Shown here: positions 9,761 through 21,000 of the stretch, in pieces | Layout of the letters: each line of letters opens with the position of its first letter | How positions within the stretch are numbered: the first letter of the stretch is position 1 | Source: Aplectana chamaeleonis | Lineage: Eukaryota; Nematoda; Chromadorea; Rhabditida; Cosmocercidae | DNA length: 64,000 nucleotides | Assembly: GCA_029168955.1 (NCBI GenBank) | Contig: JAPDOI010001371.1 | Location: forward strand, 1 to 64,000 | Reading direction: 5' to 3' | The notes under the pieces: generated by a model | Seen by the model: the letters and a program-made list of their open reading frames with translations, nothing else | Told to the model about the DNA's origin: nothing | Databases searched by the model: none | Position numbers and translations under genes: made by a program

Positions 9761-11326
9761 CCAGGTTGTTAAATAAGTTTTGTCATTCGATAAGAAAACA
9801 CAATTTTATGATTCAAAATACATTTTATTATTCAGTATAATCTCCCTGAACATTAATACGCTTGCTCCAACGATCCTCCAATATGTGGATCCCATCCCTG
9901 GAGTGAGAATCCGGAAGGTCTGCAGAACACGCTTCAACAGCCGTTATGACCTCTTCATTTGATGAAAAACTCTTGCCAAACATAACTTTTTTGAGTTCTG
10001 GAAACAAATGGAAGTCGCTAGGGGCCAAACCTGGTGAATACGGTGGATGCTCCAACAATTCGAACTTTTATTCATGGATTTTAGCCATTGTCAAAATGTT
10101 CTTGTGACACGGTGCATTGTCGTAATGAGAAAGGATTTTTTCCTCTGCAAACTGGGTCTTTTTTCACGATTTTTTTCCTGCAACTGGTCCAAAAGGTTGC
10201 ATTAGTATTCAGAATTAATTGTTTAACTAGTTCGCAAGTAATCCACAAATTAAATTCCTTTCGCATCCCAACAAAACTGATGCCATAACCTTCTTGGACG
10301 ATTTCCGGACACGAACTCGTTTCGAAGCCGAATAACCAGGTTTACACCACTCTTTAGCCACTTGTTTTGAATCAGGATTATGGTGATAGACCCGAGTCTC
10401 ATCCATAGTGATTAATCAAAATCCACTTTATCCTTTTTAAAACGCTCCAAATGTTGCTGAGAAAGTCGCATTTGAATGTGTTTTTGTTCCATTGTTAGCG
10501 AATGAGGAACCCATTGTGCACACAGCTTTCTAAAACCAAGAATTTCGCTTAAAGGCAGTGTTCACGATGAAAAAAGTTTTCGGAATTCCACTAGGATTGA
10601 GTAGTGGAGGGACACTCTGTAACGTCTGTAACGTTAGCTCGCTTAGATCGGCTGCAGAGGACGGAAGTTACAAGCCTCGGACAACTCGTCCACCATGTTT
10701 CCATATCTCAATCTTTGAGGGACCATACCTGCGTTCACAGAAGGTCTTGTATGATTTCAGAGACACCATTGGAATCAGCATGGGGCCGTTTTCAAGATAG
10801 GCGGAAAAACAGAGAAACGATTTTCATCGTGAACACTGCTTTTAAAATATGGCTCACTTTGCCTAATGAGATGTGTAGAGCCTCTACTAAATCTCTCAGT
10901 CAATCGACGATCTTCCAAAACCATATCCTGTATTTTGGCTATGATTTCTGGTGTTGATGCGCTTTTTGGACTTCCTTCACATGAATGGCCTTCAAGGATT
11001 GTACGACCACGTTTAAATTCAGCAAACCATCTTTCTACTGTTCTAATTGTAGATGAACAATCATTATACACTCTTAACATTCGTTCGTGAATTTCTTTTG
11101 GTGCTACACCTTCCAAAAACAAGAATTTTATCACTGCACAATATTCAATTTTTTTCCACTGCTGTGACACGGCGACACTAAATGGCTTGTAAACAAAGAA
11201 TGAATCGACAGATTGAAATGAAATTTCACATACGTTCATATGAAGAGTGTAACAACAATACAAAAAAAATTGGGCTAGTAGCAACGCCCTCTCTTATCGA
11301 ACGACAAAACTTATTGAACAACCTGG
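9761..11326 (-). mobile_element. Mauritiana-like mariner transposon, decayed, with a MITE inside
   Basis: Both termini are visible: CCAGGTTGTTAAATAAGTTT at 9761 and its inverted partner ending at 11326, each flanked by TA. The transposase is on the reverse strand. Visible pieces are the start region (KKIEYCAVIKFLFLEGVAPK, about 11155-11090, with the ATG changed to GTG), FAEFKRGRT, KIQDMVLEDRRLTER, and the C-terminal PPYSPGLAPSDFHLFPELKK (about 10050-9990). Frameshifts and the MITE at 10553-10841 break the frame. The element without the MITE is about 1273 bases, close to its relative at 35133-36398 (1266 bases). Confidence 0.9.
10553..10841. mobile_element. TTAA-flanked MITE, AGGCAGTGTTCACG family, inside a mariner
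   Basis: This 289-base element starts AGGCAGTGTTCACGATGAAA and ends TTTTCATCGTGAACACTGCTT, with TTAA at 10549-10552 and 10842-10845. The related mariner at 35133-36398 has an uninterrupted TTAA at the matching place (about 35613-35618), so it supplies the empty site and proves a four-base target duplication. Other members are at 51868-52315, 56980-57453 and 59673-60008. Confidence 0.92.
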
Positions 11327-11918
11327 TACTATGGCCTGAGTGGAATACAGTACGCCACATACATACGAGCACTATACGAGCACTCCTCAGAGGAGCTGAA
11401 CAGATGTTGGATAGACGCTTTAAGTGTTTGAACGAGTTGTTATTCAGAACAACGATGTTTGATGTCCTCTAAGTTACATCATCATGCTGCGAACTCTAGA
11501 GTGTACCTCAAGCATTTGAACATTAAACACTGAAAATAGCCTGCAGCAGAGTATGTTGCTGTGCGCCCAGCCAAGTCCTCCACCGTGCTCTTTACGTCGC
11601 TGAAGAATATAACTCTCAGTGAGGAATTTAGTGCCACGAAGTAATTACTGCAAGTCCTGGTGGGAGGAGCTGGGTAAATTCATCTCTGGTAGCCATCTAT
11701 ACTAGACAGCCCTGGTTCCCCAGCAACGTCAGTCTGTCGCAGTGCTCGCATCATTCCAACTCTTGTGTTAGATCTCTCCTGGTCATCCTAGCAGCCGTTC
11801 TGAGATTTTTATGCCATTTGTGGTTAATAAACAAGTAGTTTCGCCTTTAACATGTTGCGTCTCCCACAACTCGGGCCTACTTTTCTATACTGACTGTTGT
11901 TCAAGGGCTTTACAAGTG

Positions 11919-12374
11919 ATGCATCTCTCAATCAATGCGGGTTTGATGTTGGTGGCGATAATTCTCCTCTGTCAGGGAAGTTATTTTTTCTCACGAGTTC
12001 AGTTTGCTTCTACATTTATGACAATTGATTTGTTCCAGATTTTCACCACCCAACCATGTACCTTCACGAAACTTTGGGCTAACAGCATCTATTTCAATGC
12101 TACTGATGGCGGCGTGGTTTATTTGAACACTCTTTACGAATGCATGTCAGCATGTTACAAAAGACAGAATTGTCAAGGCTTATTGTTTTTTGAAGATGAC
12201 GTTAGTTACAGTTTAATGTGGGCATGCATGGACGCCAATGAAGAGGGTTACGTCTATGGTAAATTTCTGCGACACCTGGTCGCTGTCGCTGAAAGCAGCG
12301 ACGAGCGGCTGCAAGACGCTGCGGCACATTTGCTGTTTGTCAGGCGTTTTGCTTTTGCATCTGGTGCGCCTTAG
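11919..12374 (+). CDS. Possible secreted PAN/apple-like protein, gene or fragment
   Basis: An open frame from ATG 11919 to the stop at 12372-12374 encodes about 151 residues. It begins with a convincing signal peptide (MHLSINAGLMLVAIILLCQG). A cysteine-bearing segment follows (CTFTKLWANSIYF ... TLYECMSACYKRQNCQG, about residues 46-95). The C-x(3)-C-x(5)-C spacing with an upstream Cys resembles nematode PAN/apple-type extracellular domains, which are used for protein or carbohydrate binding. The frame is open for 36 codons upstream of this ATG, but the signal peptide favours 11919. The last 50 residues look unlike a domain and may be read-through into an intron. Exon structure cannot be settled, and no neighbouring exon is certain. 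Confidence 0.4.
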   Translation: MHLSINAGLMLVAIILLCQGSYFFSRVQFASTFMTIDLFQIFTTQPCTFTKLWANSIYFNATDGGVVYLNTLYECMSACYKRQNCQGLLFFEDDVSYSLMWACMDANEEGYVYGKFLRHLVAVAESSDERLQDAAAHLLFVRRFAFASGAP

Positions 12375-12450
12375 GTTTGATTGATGCTGAGCCGTAGCCC
12401 ATGACTTGATTCTCTGTGCATAGGACGGAAGGCGTCTCCACAACAGTCTT

Positions 12451-12740
12451 CAAAGGCAGTGTTCACGGTGGAAAAAGTACTCGAGCGAACTGCGAAAATC
12501 TGTTTCGATCGAAAACAGCTGAAGAGTAGCGAAGGTTCAGCGGTGATAAACGCGCCAAAAGTAAGGTTATTGAGGCACAATGAGGCCAATTCGCGCACAG
12601 GTGCACAGCTCCGCCCATAGAAATGGAATTTGCTGTTGTGCCTGGTCAGAATTCTGCAACGTGCACAACAACTTATAAAGTAGTTAAAGAAAATACTAAC
12701 ACATTTTTTAACAAAAAAAACAGATAAAAGTATTAGTGTC
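12451..12740. repeat. Solo end of an AGGCAGTGTTCACG-family MITE and decayed sequence
   Basis: AAAGGCAGTGTTCACGGTGG at about 12452 matches the 5' terminal repeat of the TTAA MITE family. No matching right end is visible within the next 600 bases, so it is a truncated or strongly decayed copy. Confidence 0.5.
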
Positions 12741-13417
12741 AACTAAGTGTGAACAATGGAGCTCGAGAAAGCCAATTCGTTGACCCGAAGCCAATTATTG
12801 ATCGTCAGCTTTGAGCCAGTTGATGGCCTCTGATACTACAAAACATCACTGGAGTCGTGCACCAGCAAAGAAAAACGACCGATTTTAGATGGCTATTTCA
12901 ACTTCAAATAGAGCTTTTTCGTGTTTTTTTTTCGTGCAGATCGTACTACAGTGAACCTAAAAAAGACTCAGCTAAGAGAAACTCGGCAATCATATGTCCT
13001 CGTGAACACTTCCTTCAGAGCGTTTATGCATGCCGTCTCTGTTGGACAAATCACTCTGAATGTGTATCATGTTTCCCACCTATGCCACTTTTAGGGACAG
13101 TGCCGTTTGTACAACTTCACGACTATGGCTGAAGAGTTCAGCTATCTCGACGAAAGTCGACCGAAATTCTTCCTCGATCGTAACCTGAAATGCCCAGGAT
13201 GCCCAACGATGAAGCAGCTGCGTTCATGAGAGGAAACTTGGCGTGATATATCGACAATCGTGATCAGAAGTAAAATTCATACCGTGACTGCTGCAGTCCA
13301 GAATTATGTTGACTGTGCGGATGGCTAATCTCCGGATTCAGTATATATATGAGGGGGATGGGTGGGCTGCACTGCGGTGCGGTGATACAGTTGTACAACT
13401 ACTTTGAGTTCCTCGTT

Positions 13418-13486
13418 GTGTGTTGGCGCAAACCAGGTGCAACTATGTTATAACACATGCGCACTGAGTTTGCGCCAACACGTAGT
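13418..13486. repeat. Short hairpin repeat, TTGGCGCAAAC family
   Basis: TGTTGGCGCAAACCAGGTGC is followed about 20 bases later by its inverted match GCAC..GTTTGCGCCAACAC, with TGTTATAACA near the centre. The same arrangement is inside the 136-base element at 47921-48056, and a partial copy is at about 32872-32912. Confidence 0.65.
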
Positions 13487-15738
13487 AGGGAGCCCAAAGT
13501 AAGCCCAATTTTGTGAACTCTATGCGGACAGTGACGGCTTTATTCTGCGGTACGAAACAGCGATAGAGAAATCCATTCTTCTTCATGATGACAAATGCGA
13601 GATATTCTGACGCATCAGAACATGAGATAGATACGTGAGATACCGGTAAAATACTCACAAGAGCTGTATAACGAAAAACTTGCTGCAGTACAGGAAAAGT
13701 GCAGAGGACTGTTAAAGGAGAAGGTTATGAAAATACCGGAGCAACCTGTGATCAGAGATGAAAAAATCGTGAAAGGACATGAGCCGGATAATGGTAAGCA
13801 TCATTGGTCTTCCATCTACCCACGCGTTTGATGTCCTTTTGACAGGTACATTTCCTAAGAGCGTCAGTAGCACCACCCCTGAAAGAATGAGAAGTGAGTT
13901 GGAGGTCTGTCCAACTGGCCTGCGCGAGAGCTCATTTTATTGATTTTGAAGCCATCGCGAGTGAGAACTGCTTGCCTGATGGAGTACTTGAAGTAAAGCA
14001 CTGCAACCAGAAGCGCGCGTAAGAAGGCAGAACCTATACTAGAGCTGAGCGTGTTGCGGCTGTATCCCAAAGGCTATTGTAGAACCCTGACAGTGTTGGC
14101 TCTTTTTATGAGCTGGGACTTTGTAGCCACCATGATCCGTCTTGTCTGGTCCCATTGGACCTTAACCATCTCACTGACCCTAGAAAGCGCCAAATAGGAA
14201 AGATTTATAATAAAGTCACCTAAGTTTCTCAAGGCGTTCCCTTAGTTAATACCTTTTCTGGAACATGACTCTTCGAGGATTTTTTACGATGAAGTACAGT
14301 GGCAGCTTCTTTTTTAGCGAAGTATATGAAGTGGGCTTGAACCTGCGCGTCCCTGCTTGTGAGGGGTTCGTAGAAAAACAATAGGGCCGCCGAGGCAACA
14401 GAAAGAGATTCGAATTTTTAATAGAGACTTGATGCTATAGCAAGTTTGGAGCTTTTCTAGAAAACTTGTTATAGTCGAAGAAGATGGCCTTATGCATGAT
14501 TTGGCAAACCGCGACTTTCTTGATTGGAGCGCTCCGAATTTCAAAACTCGTGCTGATTTTTGATCGCGCGGGCCCGAGTCTAACGACCTTGTGAAAATGT
14601 TCTGGACGGTCAGATTGTTTCATTCCAGAGTCCACAATGCTGTCGTAGTGGTTGATTCGATAGGGAATGTTATTTGCCGAGAAACACAGCGACAATTCGT
14701 AGTGAGTCGGTGGTGCCGTCGCCATGTCGTTGGAAACTCGTCATGTGATGGATGCTTCGATCCCCAAGCTCCATGAGACGTCTGGACAACCACATACGCT
14801 GAGCGATTCAGCAACCAGCAGAAACTTGGAACTACATCCAGCTGGTCATCCTAGCTCTCTAGAAACCCATCAAATTCCAAGTTCAGCATCATGGAAGGAG
14901 TGAAATTGAGTTTTCTCCTCAGAAGGCAGTTGAAGTCTACCGGGAAAATAAACGAATAGCATCACCTTGAACCATTTCCATAAAAATACAAGTGAAAACA
15001 GCTCATTCTGGCGATCATCGTTAGATATTTCCATGTTGCTCAAGTGTTGCTATACTTATGTGTCGCGCGAAATACACACTTTTTTCTATTACTAAGGGCG
15101 AAATAAGCAACTTCTGGCCATACCACTTATTGCATAATTTTGTTTATTGCAGAAAACATCGAAACTCTCCCCAATATCCAAAACCTCGATCCAACACATG
15201 ATACGCCTATTTCGGAGGTGTTGCTATAATTATGCGTCGCAGTGTAGTACGTGATCAGATTTAAAAACAGGAATAAAACATTAGAATAGGAATGCGAAGA
15301 AACAGGTGCGAGAGGCACACGTACAATGCGGAGATCGGGACGTGAAAAGAAATTCAGAAAGCCGTTTAATACAGCAGCGGTAGGTTGCGTACCATGTCAG
15401 TTGAAAAGGAACTCGTTAGTACATAAGAATCAGTAAGAAAATGCGACCTAGGTGAAGTAGAAAAAAAAACCACCACCAGAGATGGGCCAACGAGCCACCC
15501 CACGCCGGCCTCCAATCAGCAAATGATCAAATATACACAGAGAAAAGACGTATCAGTAAAAAGACTGAATTTTTGACAGGAGGATCTTTTTCCATCAGAC
15601 TGTGGCAACAATCGTAATTGATTTCACTGATGGTATGGACCGTGTCATTTAATCATTAATGCGCGACGCTGCTTGTTGGAAGGCGACGCGAGGGTAAAAG
15701 AAGGGTTTTCGGTTATCAATCGAATGATTTCGCGCCTA
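13487..15738. other. No recognisable gene
   Basis: Short frames only (for example 13864-14070 reverse and 14591-14776 forward) with no domain I recognise. No paired terminal repeats were found by eye. Confidence 0.4.
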
Positions 15739-16221
15739 CTCTGAGAGTTTTGGCCAAGAAGTAGCCGCGAAATGCCTGCTTACCGCGTAATAGCCGCTAA
15801 ATAGCTGCCAAATAACGCTCCCCGCGAAATAGCCGAGAAATAGCCGCTAAATAACGTTCGGCGCAAAATAGCTGCCAAATAAGGCTCGCCGCGAAATAGC
15901 CGAGAAATAATGCTCTCTAGGTACATGATTCAAATGTCAGCACCTCCGTTGGTTCAATTACCCAAGTTTGAGGTACTTGGACCTCGCTCAGCCTCTGGAG
16001 GCCCTCCCAAGCGCTGGCGGCCCCAGATGGTGGCTCGGCGAGCCGGCGACGGTCGCGTCTCGGTTGATTGCGTTGACTTCTGAACATTTCTCGGTTATAT
16101 CCCGGCTACTCCTTGTCCGTTCCATGAGAAACCGAGAAATAGCCGGGAAGTAGCCCACCAGGAGCCGCTGCGGAGCCTGGTGGGCTATTTCCCGGCTACT
16201 TCGCGGCCAAAACTCTCAGAG
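15739..16221. mobile_element. TA-flanked TIR element carrying an SL1-like sequence
   Basis: CTCTGAGAGTTTTGGCC at 15739 and GGCCAAAACTCTCAGAG ending at 16221 are perfect inverted termini, each bordered by TA (15737-15738, 16222-16223). The inner parts continue imperfectly as AGTAGCCGCGAAAT-like sequence. Several irregular tandem copies of the motif AAATAGCCGCTAAATA fill 15780-15910. An SL1-like 22-mer is at 15951-15972. No transposase is encoded, so it would be a non-autonomous element of the Tc1/mariner type by target. Confidence 0.85.
15951..15972 (+). other. SL1 spliced-leader-like 22-mer (21 of 22 matches)
   Basis: The 22 bases match the nematode SL1 leader except for one T-to-C change at position 5, and are followed by GTAC. 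A true SL RNA gene would continue with an Sm-binding site and stem-loops within about 100 bases; none is seen here. A second, 19 of 22, copy is at 46902-46923, with related downstream sequence. Confidence 0.7.
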
Positions 16222-16338
16222 TAATGGCTGAGTGCGGCTTCCTAACTGGGGAAGGGGGTGACGGAAGATGACTTCCGATACAATATAATATGTGATGGAT
16301 ACAATTACACGAGACTTGCAGAAACCAGTGCCATGGTC

Positions 16339-17050
16339 GTAGTTGCACCTAATGCTAGCATCTGAAGACCTTGAGCGACAGTTTCACTCATGGAGTAGTC
16401 GGCTGTCTCGGTTTGGATTACGTCTCAACGTCAAGAAAACGGAATCTCTGGCCACGAACAGTGATGAACAGTAATCAATAAAGGTCGACGATTGACCTGC
16501 CGCGTACTGAAGTCTTCAAATATCTTGAATCGACGATCGCATCTGATTGCAGCCTAAGTTTCGAAGTTCACTCTCGTTGGAAGCAGCGTGGTCAAAGGGG
16601 CGTTCGATGTCTAGGGTGCTCTGCAATAAAGAAATGCCCGATCGCTTGAAGTCGGAGATTTATCGGACCGTTGTCCGACCCGTCGCGCTGTACGCCGCAG
16701 AGCACTGGCTTGCAACGAAGGACGTCGAACGTGAACTCGGTGTAATGGAGACGAAAATGTTGCGCTGGGCTGGCAGCTAGATCACATCACGAACGATGAC
16801 ATTCGACAGCGTCTCGGAGTCGCTCCAATTGCTGAAAAACTCCACGAAGCTCCTGTGCGGTGATATGGGCACATTCCGCGAGCCGGAGACGATACCGTTT
16901 GCAAGACGAGTCTGAATCTGGATGTGCCAGGAAAACGACCCAGAGGACGGCAAAAGCAACGCTGGCTTGACACGTTACAATCTGATTTGAAGGCTGCCGG
17001 TGTGCATCATGAGCTTGACACGGCTTTCCGCGTAAACGCCGCCTCACCCC
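16339..17050 (+). pseudogene. RTE-type non-LTR retrotransposon, C-terminal reverse transcriptase relic
   Basis: The translation is broken by stops and shifts but keeps the order of an RTE polyprotein C-terminus. There is WSSRLSRFGLRLNVKKTESL (about 16390-16450), DLPRTEVFKYLESTI (about 16494-16538), and MPDRLKSEIYRTVVRPVALY followed by ATKDVERELGVMETKMLRW (about 16634-16770). PGKRPRGRQKQRWLDTLQSD (about 16927-16986) ends the recognisable part. The 5' part of the element is absent. The tail around 17050-17110 has no clear simple repeat. Confidence 0.9.
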
Positions 17051-17059
17051 TCGTGAAAA

Positions 17060-18290
17060 TTATCCGAAGCTTTCAAGTTCTCAGCATTGCAAGTTCTATC
17101 TCGTCTATCTCTGCTAGGACCTACAGCGCTGCCGCAAGCTTCAGCGATTGAGCTTTCATTATGTTAACGACCTCGTACTTTTCCACTCCATTTTTTGCAC
17201 CCTTCGCATAAGGTCTGCAAATATTTTTTTGCATCAGGTGGAAGCTTTTCATGTCTCTTCTGTGGCAGACCGTGACCAGAAGTTCTGAGTTAGTAGCGAA
17301 ATTTGAACTATTGTTTGATTCACATAACACCTCATACCTTTGGTTGCTGAAGCTCTCAGAGGAGGAAAAACATTCCGAAAAATAACACACGAATGCCATT
17401 TCTTGCTCCGTAACTTTGGAAAGTTAGCACACAACATCTCCGTCATCATTTAATACCTTAGCAATCGAAGATTCGAAGCAAGTTCAAAATCGTGCAAGGC
17501 GAAAGGAAGCGAGTCTGGAAATGGCGGAATGTCAGTTTTAAAAAAAAAGTACCCGGAACGAAGGTACCAATCGAATGGAAATGTTCTAAAAATCATGGGC
17601 GGTAGTAATCTGCCTTAAATGCGAATTAGTGATGATGAACATCTTTCACTGATGTGGAGTAGACAACCATATTAATGAGGAGCCAGTTCTATGTTGAGTG
17701 AGGATCTGAAACGCTGTAAACAAAACTTACCACACACTGTGAGAAGCGAACCAGGCCAACAGGACTGGAACGAGAGCAGCGCGACATTGCACTGCGCCAT
17801 AGCGCTAGCTGTCCATCGCTAGACCATGCACGTGAGGTAGTGGTGCAACGCATTGAGGAAAGCAAAATGCAGCCGTCAGGCTCACTGGAGCATCACATAA
17901 TATACTCAGAAGCATTACACACTCTCAGACATGAATTTTTTTGATTTTCATCTTATTCTGTAGAAGAATTCTCTTCTACAACTCTTGTCAAGGGCGAGAT
18001 CTCAATTCCCTGTAATTGGCGAGATATAAGTTCAGGAACTTTTTCGATACCCCTTCAACATTTCAGATTTTCGGAAACCGGACTCAACGCTTTATTTACC
18101 CCGCCCAGTCAGTGAATGAATATTCCACACAAATTCGAGCATGTATTACCTCTCTCCCTTGTTTCGAACAGTTCAAAGTGATGTTCATCGGGCGGGCCTA
18201 TAATGTCGAAGTCTCCTAATCAGTGCTATATTTTCCCGCAGGCGCGTTGTTGAGCACGCCCACGACAGTCCGGCCCGAGCAATAACGAAA
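17060..18290. other. No recognisable gene
   Basis: Unremarkable AT-rich sequence with short frames. A reverse frame at 17121-17399 has no domain I recognise. Confidence 0.4.
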
Positions 18291-18294
18291 CAGC

Positions 18295-18600
18295 GTAACC
18301 TAAGGTTCGAGAAGCATTTTCTAAGTCAAACGAATTTTCAAAAAAAAATCGAAGAACCAGATCTCGAACAAATAAAAATGGAAAAAAATCGCTCCAAAGA
18401 AATTAGAAGAAACGAAAATCAAAAAAATTCATTCGAAGAAAAATCGAACGAACGAAAATCGAAAAAAAATTCGTTCGACGAAATTTCGAACGAACGAATT
18501 TGAAAAAAACTCGTTCGGCGAATTTTAGAACCACGAACGAACTAAAACAAACGAAAAAATTTTGGAAAAAACTTTAGAGAATTTTTAGAAAATTTGCTCG
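18295..18600. repeat. Degenerate tandem array of a CGAACGAA/TTCGTTCG motif
   Basis: Repeated units of roughly 33-40 bases consist of ATTCGTTCG, CGAACGAACG and poly-A runs (GAAAATCGAAAAAAAATTCG). Each unit is partly self-complementary. No coding potential is visible. Confidence 0.7.
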
Positions 18601-19779
18601 TGTACAAGTATAATCTATTATTTTGTGACACTATCGTGCAGGACTCAGAGAAAGCAATCCAGAAATGACTTCACAATTGAAATCGGACCACTTCGAAGTA
18701 AGGCATGGCGATGCGGCTGTTTGTGAGCTCAAAACACCCCGTAAAACGCATTTTGCAAAAAAATTGCGCGTTACTGTAAGTAGATTTATGGAAAATCAAC
18801 AAATCATACGCGGAAAATGGTGAAAATCGGTGAGAAGGATAAAGACGAGCATAGTGTTCCGTAATACACCTTAAAGTCATCAAAGATTTTAAAAAGGGAG
18901 GCTTTTCCTGACCTCACGAGCGTCTATTTCAGATGGGTCACCCCGTTCACTGTGGCGTCTGCGATGATGTTCTCAATTCGGGCCGTTCCTTTTGGTGTAG
19001 CGTTGTTGACGGTGCTACCCATGCAGGCATCACTCCGTCGACCTTGGATCTTGCGACCACGCTGTGTGAGCGACTCACCCCGTCCGGGATGCTTCCCGGC
19101 ATGGTCGCCGAATCGTTTCAACGGTAGTCTTAAATGTACTCGAGAGGACATTTAGCGAAGATCGATCTGAAAGCGCTGCACCCTCTCTTTCGCCGCACTG
19201 TCTCGTGCGCTCTCACCATCACAAAATCAGCGACAGCCATCTGTCGCTGATATTGGCAGTCAGCGACACCTTCAAATTTTAGATAAAGATGAATCTGATT
19301 TGGAGCTGACTTGCTCATTAAGAGTCAAGACTTTACCTAGAGCATCCTTATGCATCAAACAAAGTATTTTAGCTGTTACACAGATGTCGCTCAGATGCAA
19401 CTCAAATCAACGATTTAAGTTGCATATTAAGCCAGATTACTACCGCCCCATATCTAGATAGGTGAAAAAATAACCACCGTGACCAAAAACGGAGGGCGAA
19501 GATTTTTACGGTTTCTGAAGTGCTTTTCAGCTTTCCATCTGGCTGAAGTTTTCTAATATCGGCAGCGCATAAAACGCTATTCATCCCCTTTGAAATGGTG
19601 AGGCCCCAAAAATTTGAAAAACCTCCGAAATGAAAATAGTCAGTATCGTCTACCAATTTTTTCCCTTTTCCTAGAGGGTCGTTTTTTTAGCCGAGAAAAA
19701 TGTCCCTCTCAAGAGGGGGGTCTTTGTTCAGGACGACCCGGACCACCGCTATGCTTGACCCTGGTCCGACGCGAACAAC
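18601..19779. other. No recognisable gene
   Basis: 18924-19151 is open in both directions and slightly GC-richer than its surroundings, but the translations match no family I know. Confidence 0.35.
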
Positions 19780-21000
19780 GCCAGCGTGCTTACGGCTTTC
19801 GTTGTAGGACCGACGCCGACCAGGCCTCTGAGGATCGATAGCTTTTCGTCTTCGCAGCACCCCACTCCCCCACTCGAAGGGACAAATTTCAGTAGACAGT
19901 AAAGGACTAACAACAAATGTATACAAAAACTATTAAGCTATTGTTTTCCCTCACTATTTTGGAAAATTTTGTCTCCAATTTCTGTAGGGTGAAAACTTCG
20001 TTTGGCCCAGTATTTTTACACATAGGTTCGACCTTTTTCAGACTCCGAAGAGGGCGAGACCGCCGAAACGTTAGCGCCGAAATAAAGCCGTAATACCTCG
20101 TGCCTGCTACCGCTAAACCATCAACCATTATTAAGCAATGAAAACTGGTTAGATTATACGCCCTCACACATTACAGAGGGATGCAAATGAAAGAAAATTG
20201 TTCGTGAAAGCGTGACAATCATTCGTGCTGATAAAGCTAGAATTTGCCGCAATTTATAATGCTTCGGCAAAAATAATCTGCAGCAATATGCCTTCCCTTG
20301 GAAATAGATAGTCGATTTTGATGTCTCAGAAGTCTACGAATTTCGCGTCGAAATCAGAGGAAATTTGCACAAGGTAATTGTAGTACACTACATTAAGTCG
20401 CTGAGCCGTCTAAAGATTGAACTACAAACTGATTTGATTACAGACCGCTGTCCACCCACTCTAAGTAATCAGACTTAGCTCATCGAACATTTCAGTAGCC
20501 GCGACCAGTAGCCTCCATTACCTGTGCTCACAATCAGTCTCCACATCTACCCCTTCTGTCGTAGGGGTGGCGCCAAAGTTCATTGTCAGCACTTCACTTT
20601 TCGGCACAAACTAAACCTCCTCCTTGAAGACTGTTCAAAGGCAGTGTTCCCGATAATCTCCAATTTCGATGTTACTTGCTAAAACCTTTACTTGGTCCCC
20701 GGGTGGAGCTGAAATTATCAAAAAGTTGTGAAAAAGCGCGAGAAGTACACGGAACGTTGTGCTCTCACTCCGCACCAGCATTCTCAGTGGAGCTCATAGT
20801 TGGAACGATGAAATATTCTTTGTACCGATCCCATGAATTCCTCAACACTCACAAGGGAACTACTTTCAGTCAGTTCGGCCATTCCTGATGAAATGTATTT
20901 TTCTCGAGCCATTTTTAACGTATAAATTAAGTATTCTCTTTGCAGCAGCTTAAAGCCACTCTAAAAAAACTTATAGGCAATTTGAAGTCTCGTGGCAAAG
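19780..21000. repeat. 5' flank of the duplicated chemoreceptor unit, copy A
   Basis: This stretch matches about 40090-40850 plus 41445-41700 in the same orientation. Shared landmarks are AACAACAAATGTATACAAAAA (19909 and 40219), GTGACAATCATTC, GATAAAGCTAG, AATAGATAGTCGATTT, GGCAGTGTTCCCGATA and ACTTGGTCCC. Copy B is interrupted by a foldback element at 40843-41441, which is absent here. No protein-coding gene is recognised in either copy. Confidence 0.8.
20045..20076 (+). ncRNA. Second hammerhead-like motif
   Basis: CCGAAGAG, stem GGCG (20053-20056), loop AGAC, CGCC (20061-20064), GAAAC (20065-20069) and GTTAGCG, followed by AATAAA. The order is the same as at 4057-4090, and the stem is kept by different base pairs. 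It lies in the 5' flank of chemoreceptor gene A. A preceding Penelope-like coding region is not visible. Confidence 0.4.

Noticed and set aside
11811..11918. Earlier ATG of the PAN-like frame
   Set aside because: It would place the signal peptide 36 residues inside the protein.
12857..13132. A further exon of the PAN-like gene
   Set aside because: There is a possible acceptor and some cysteines, but no consistent phase with the upstream frame and no recognisable domain.
15951..15972. A functional SL1 RNA gene
   Set aside because: No Sm-binding site, SL RNA stem-loops or 5S rRNA neighbour follow within 100 bases; the sequence is inside a transposable element.
18924..19151. A coding exon on the reverse strand
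   Set aside because: Both strands are open and neither translation matches a known family or shows splice sites.
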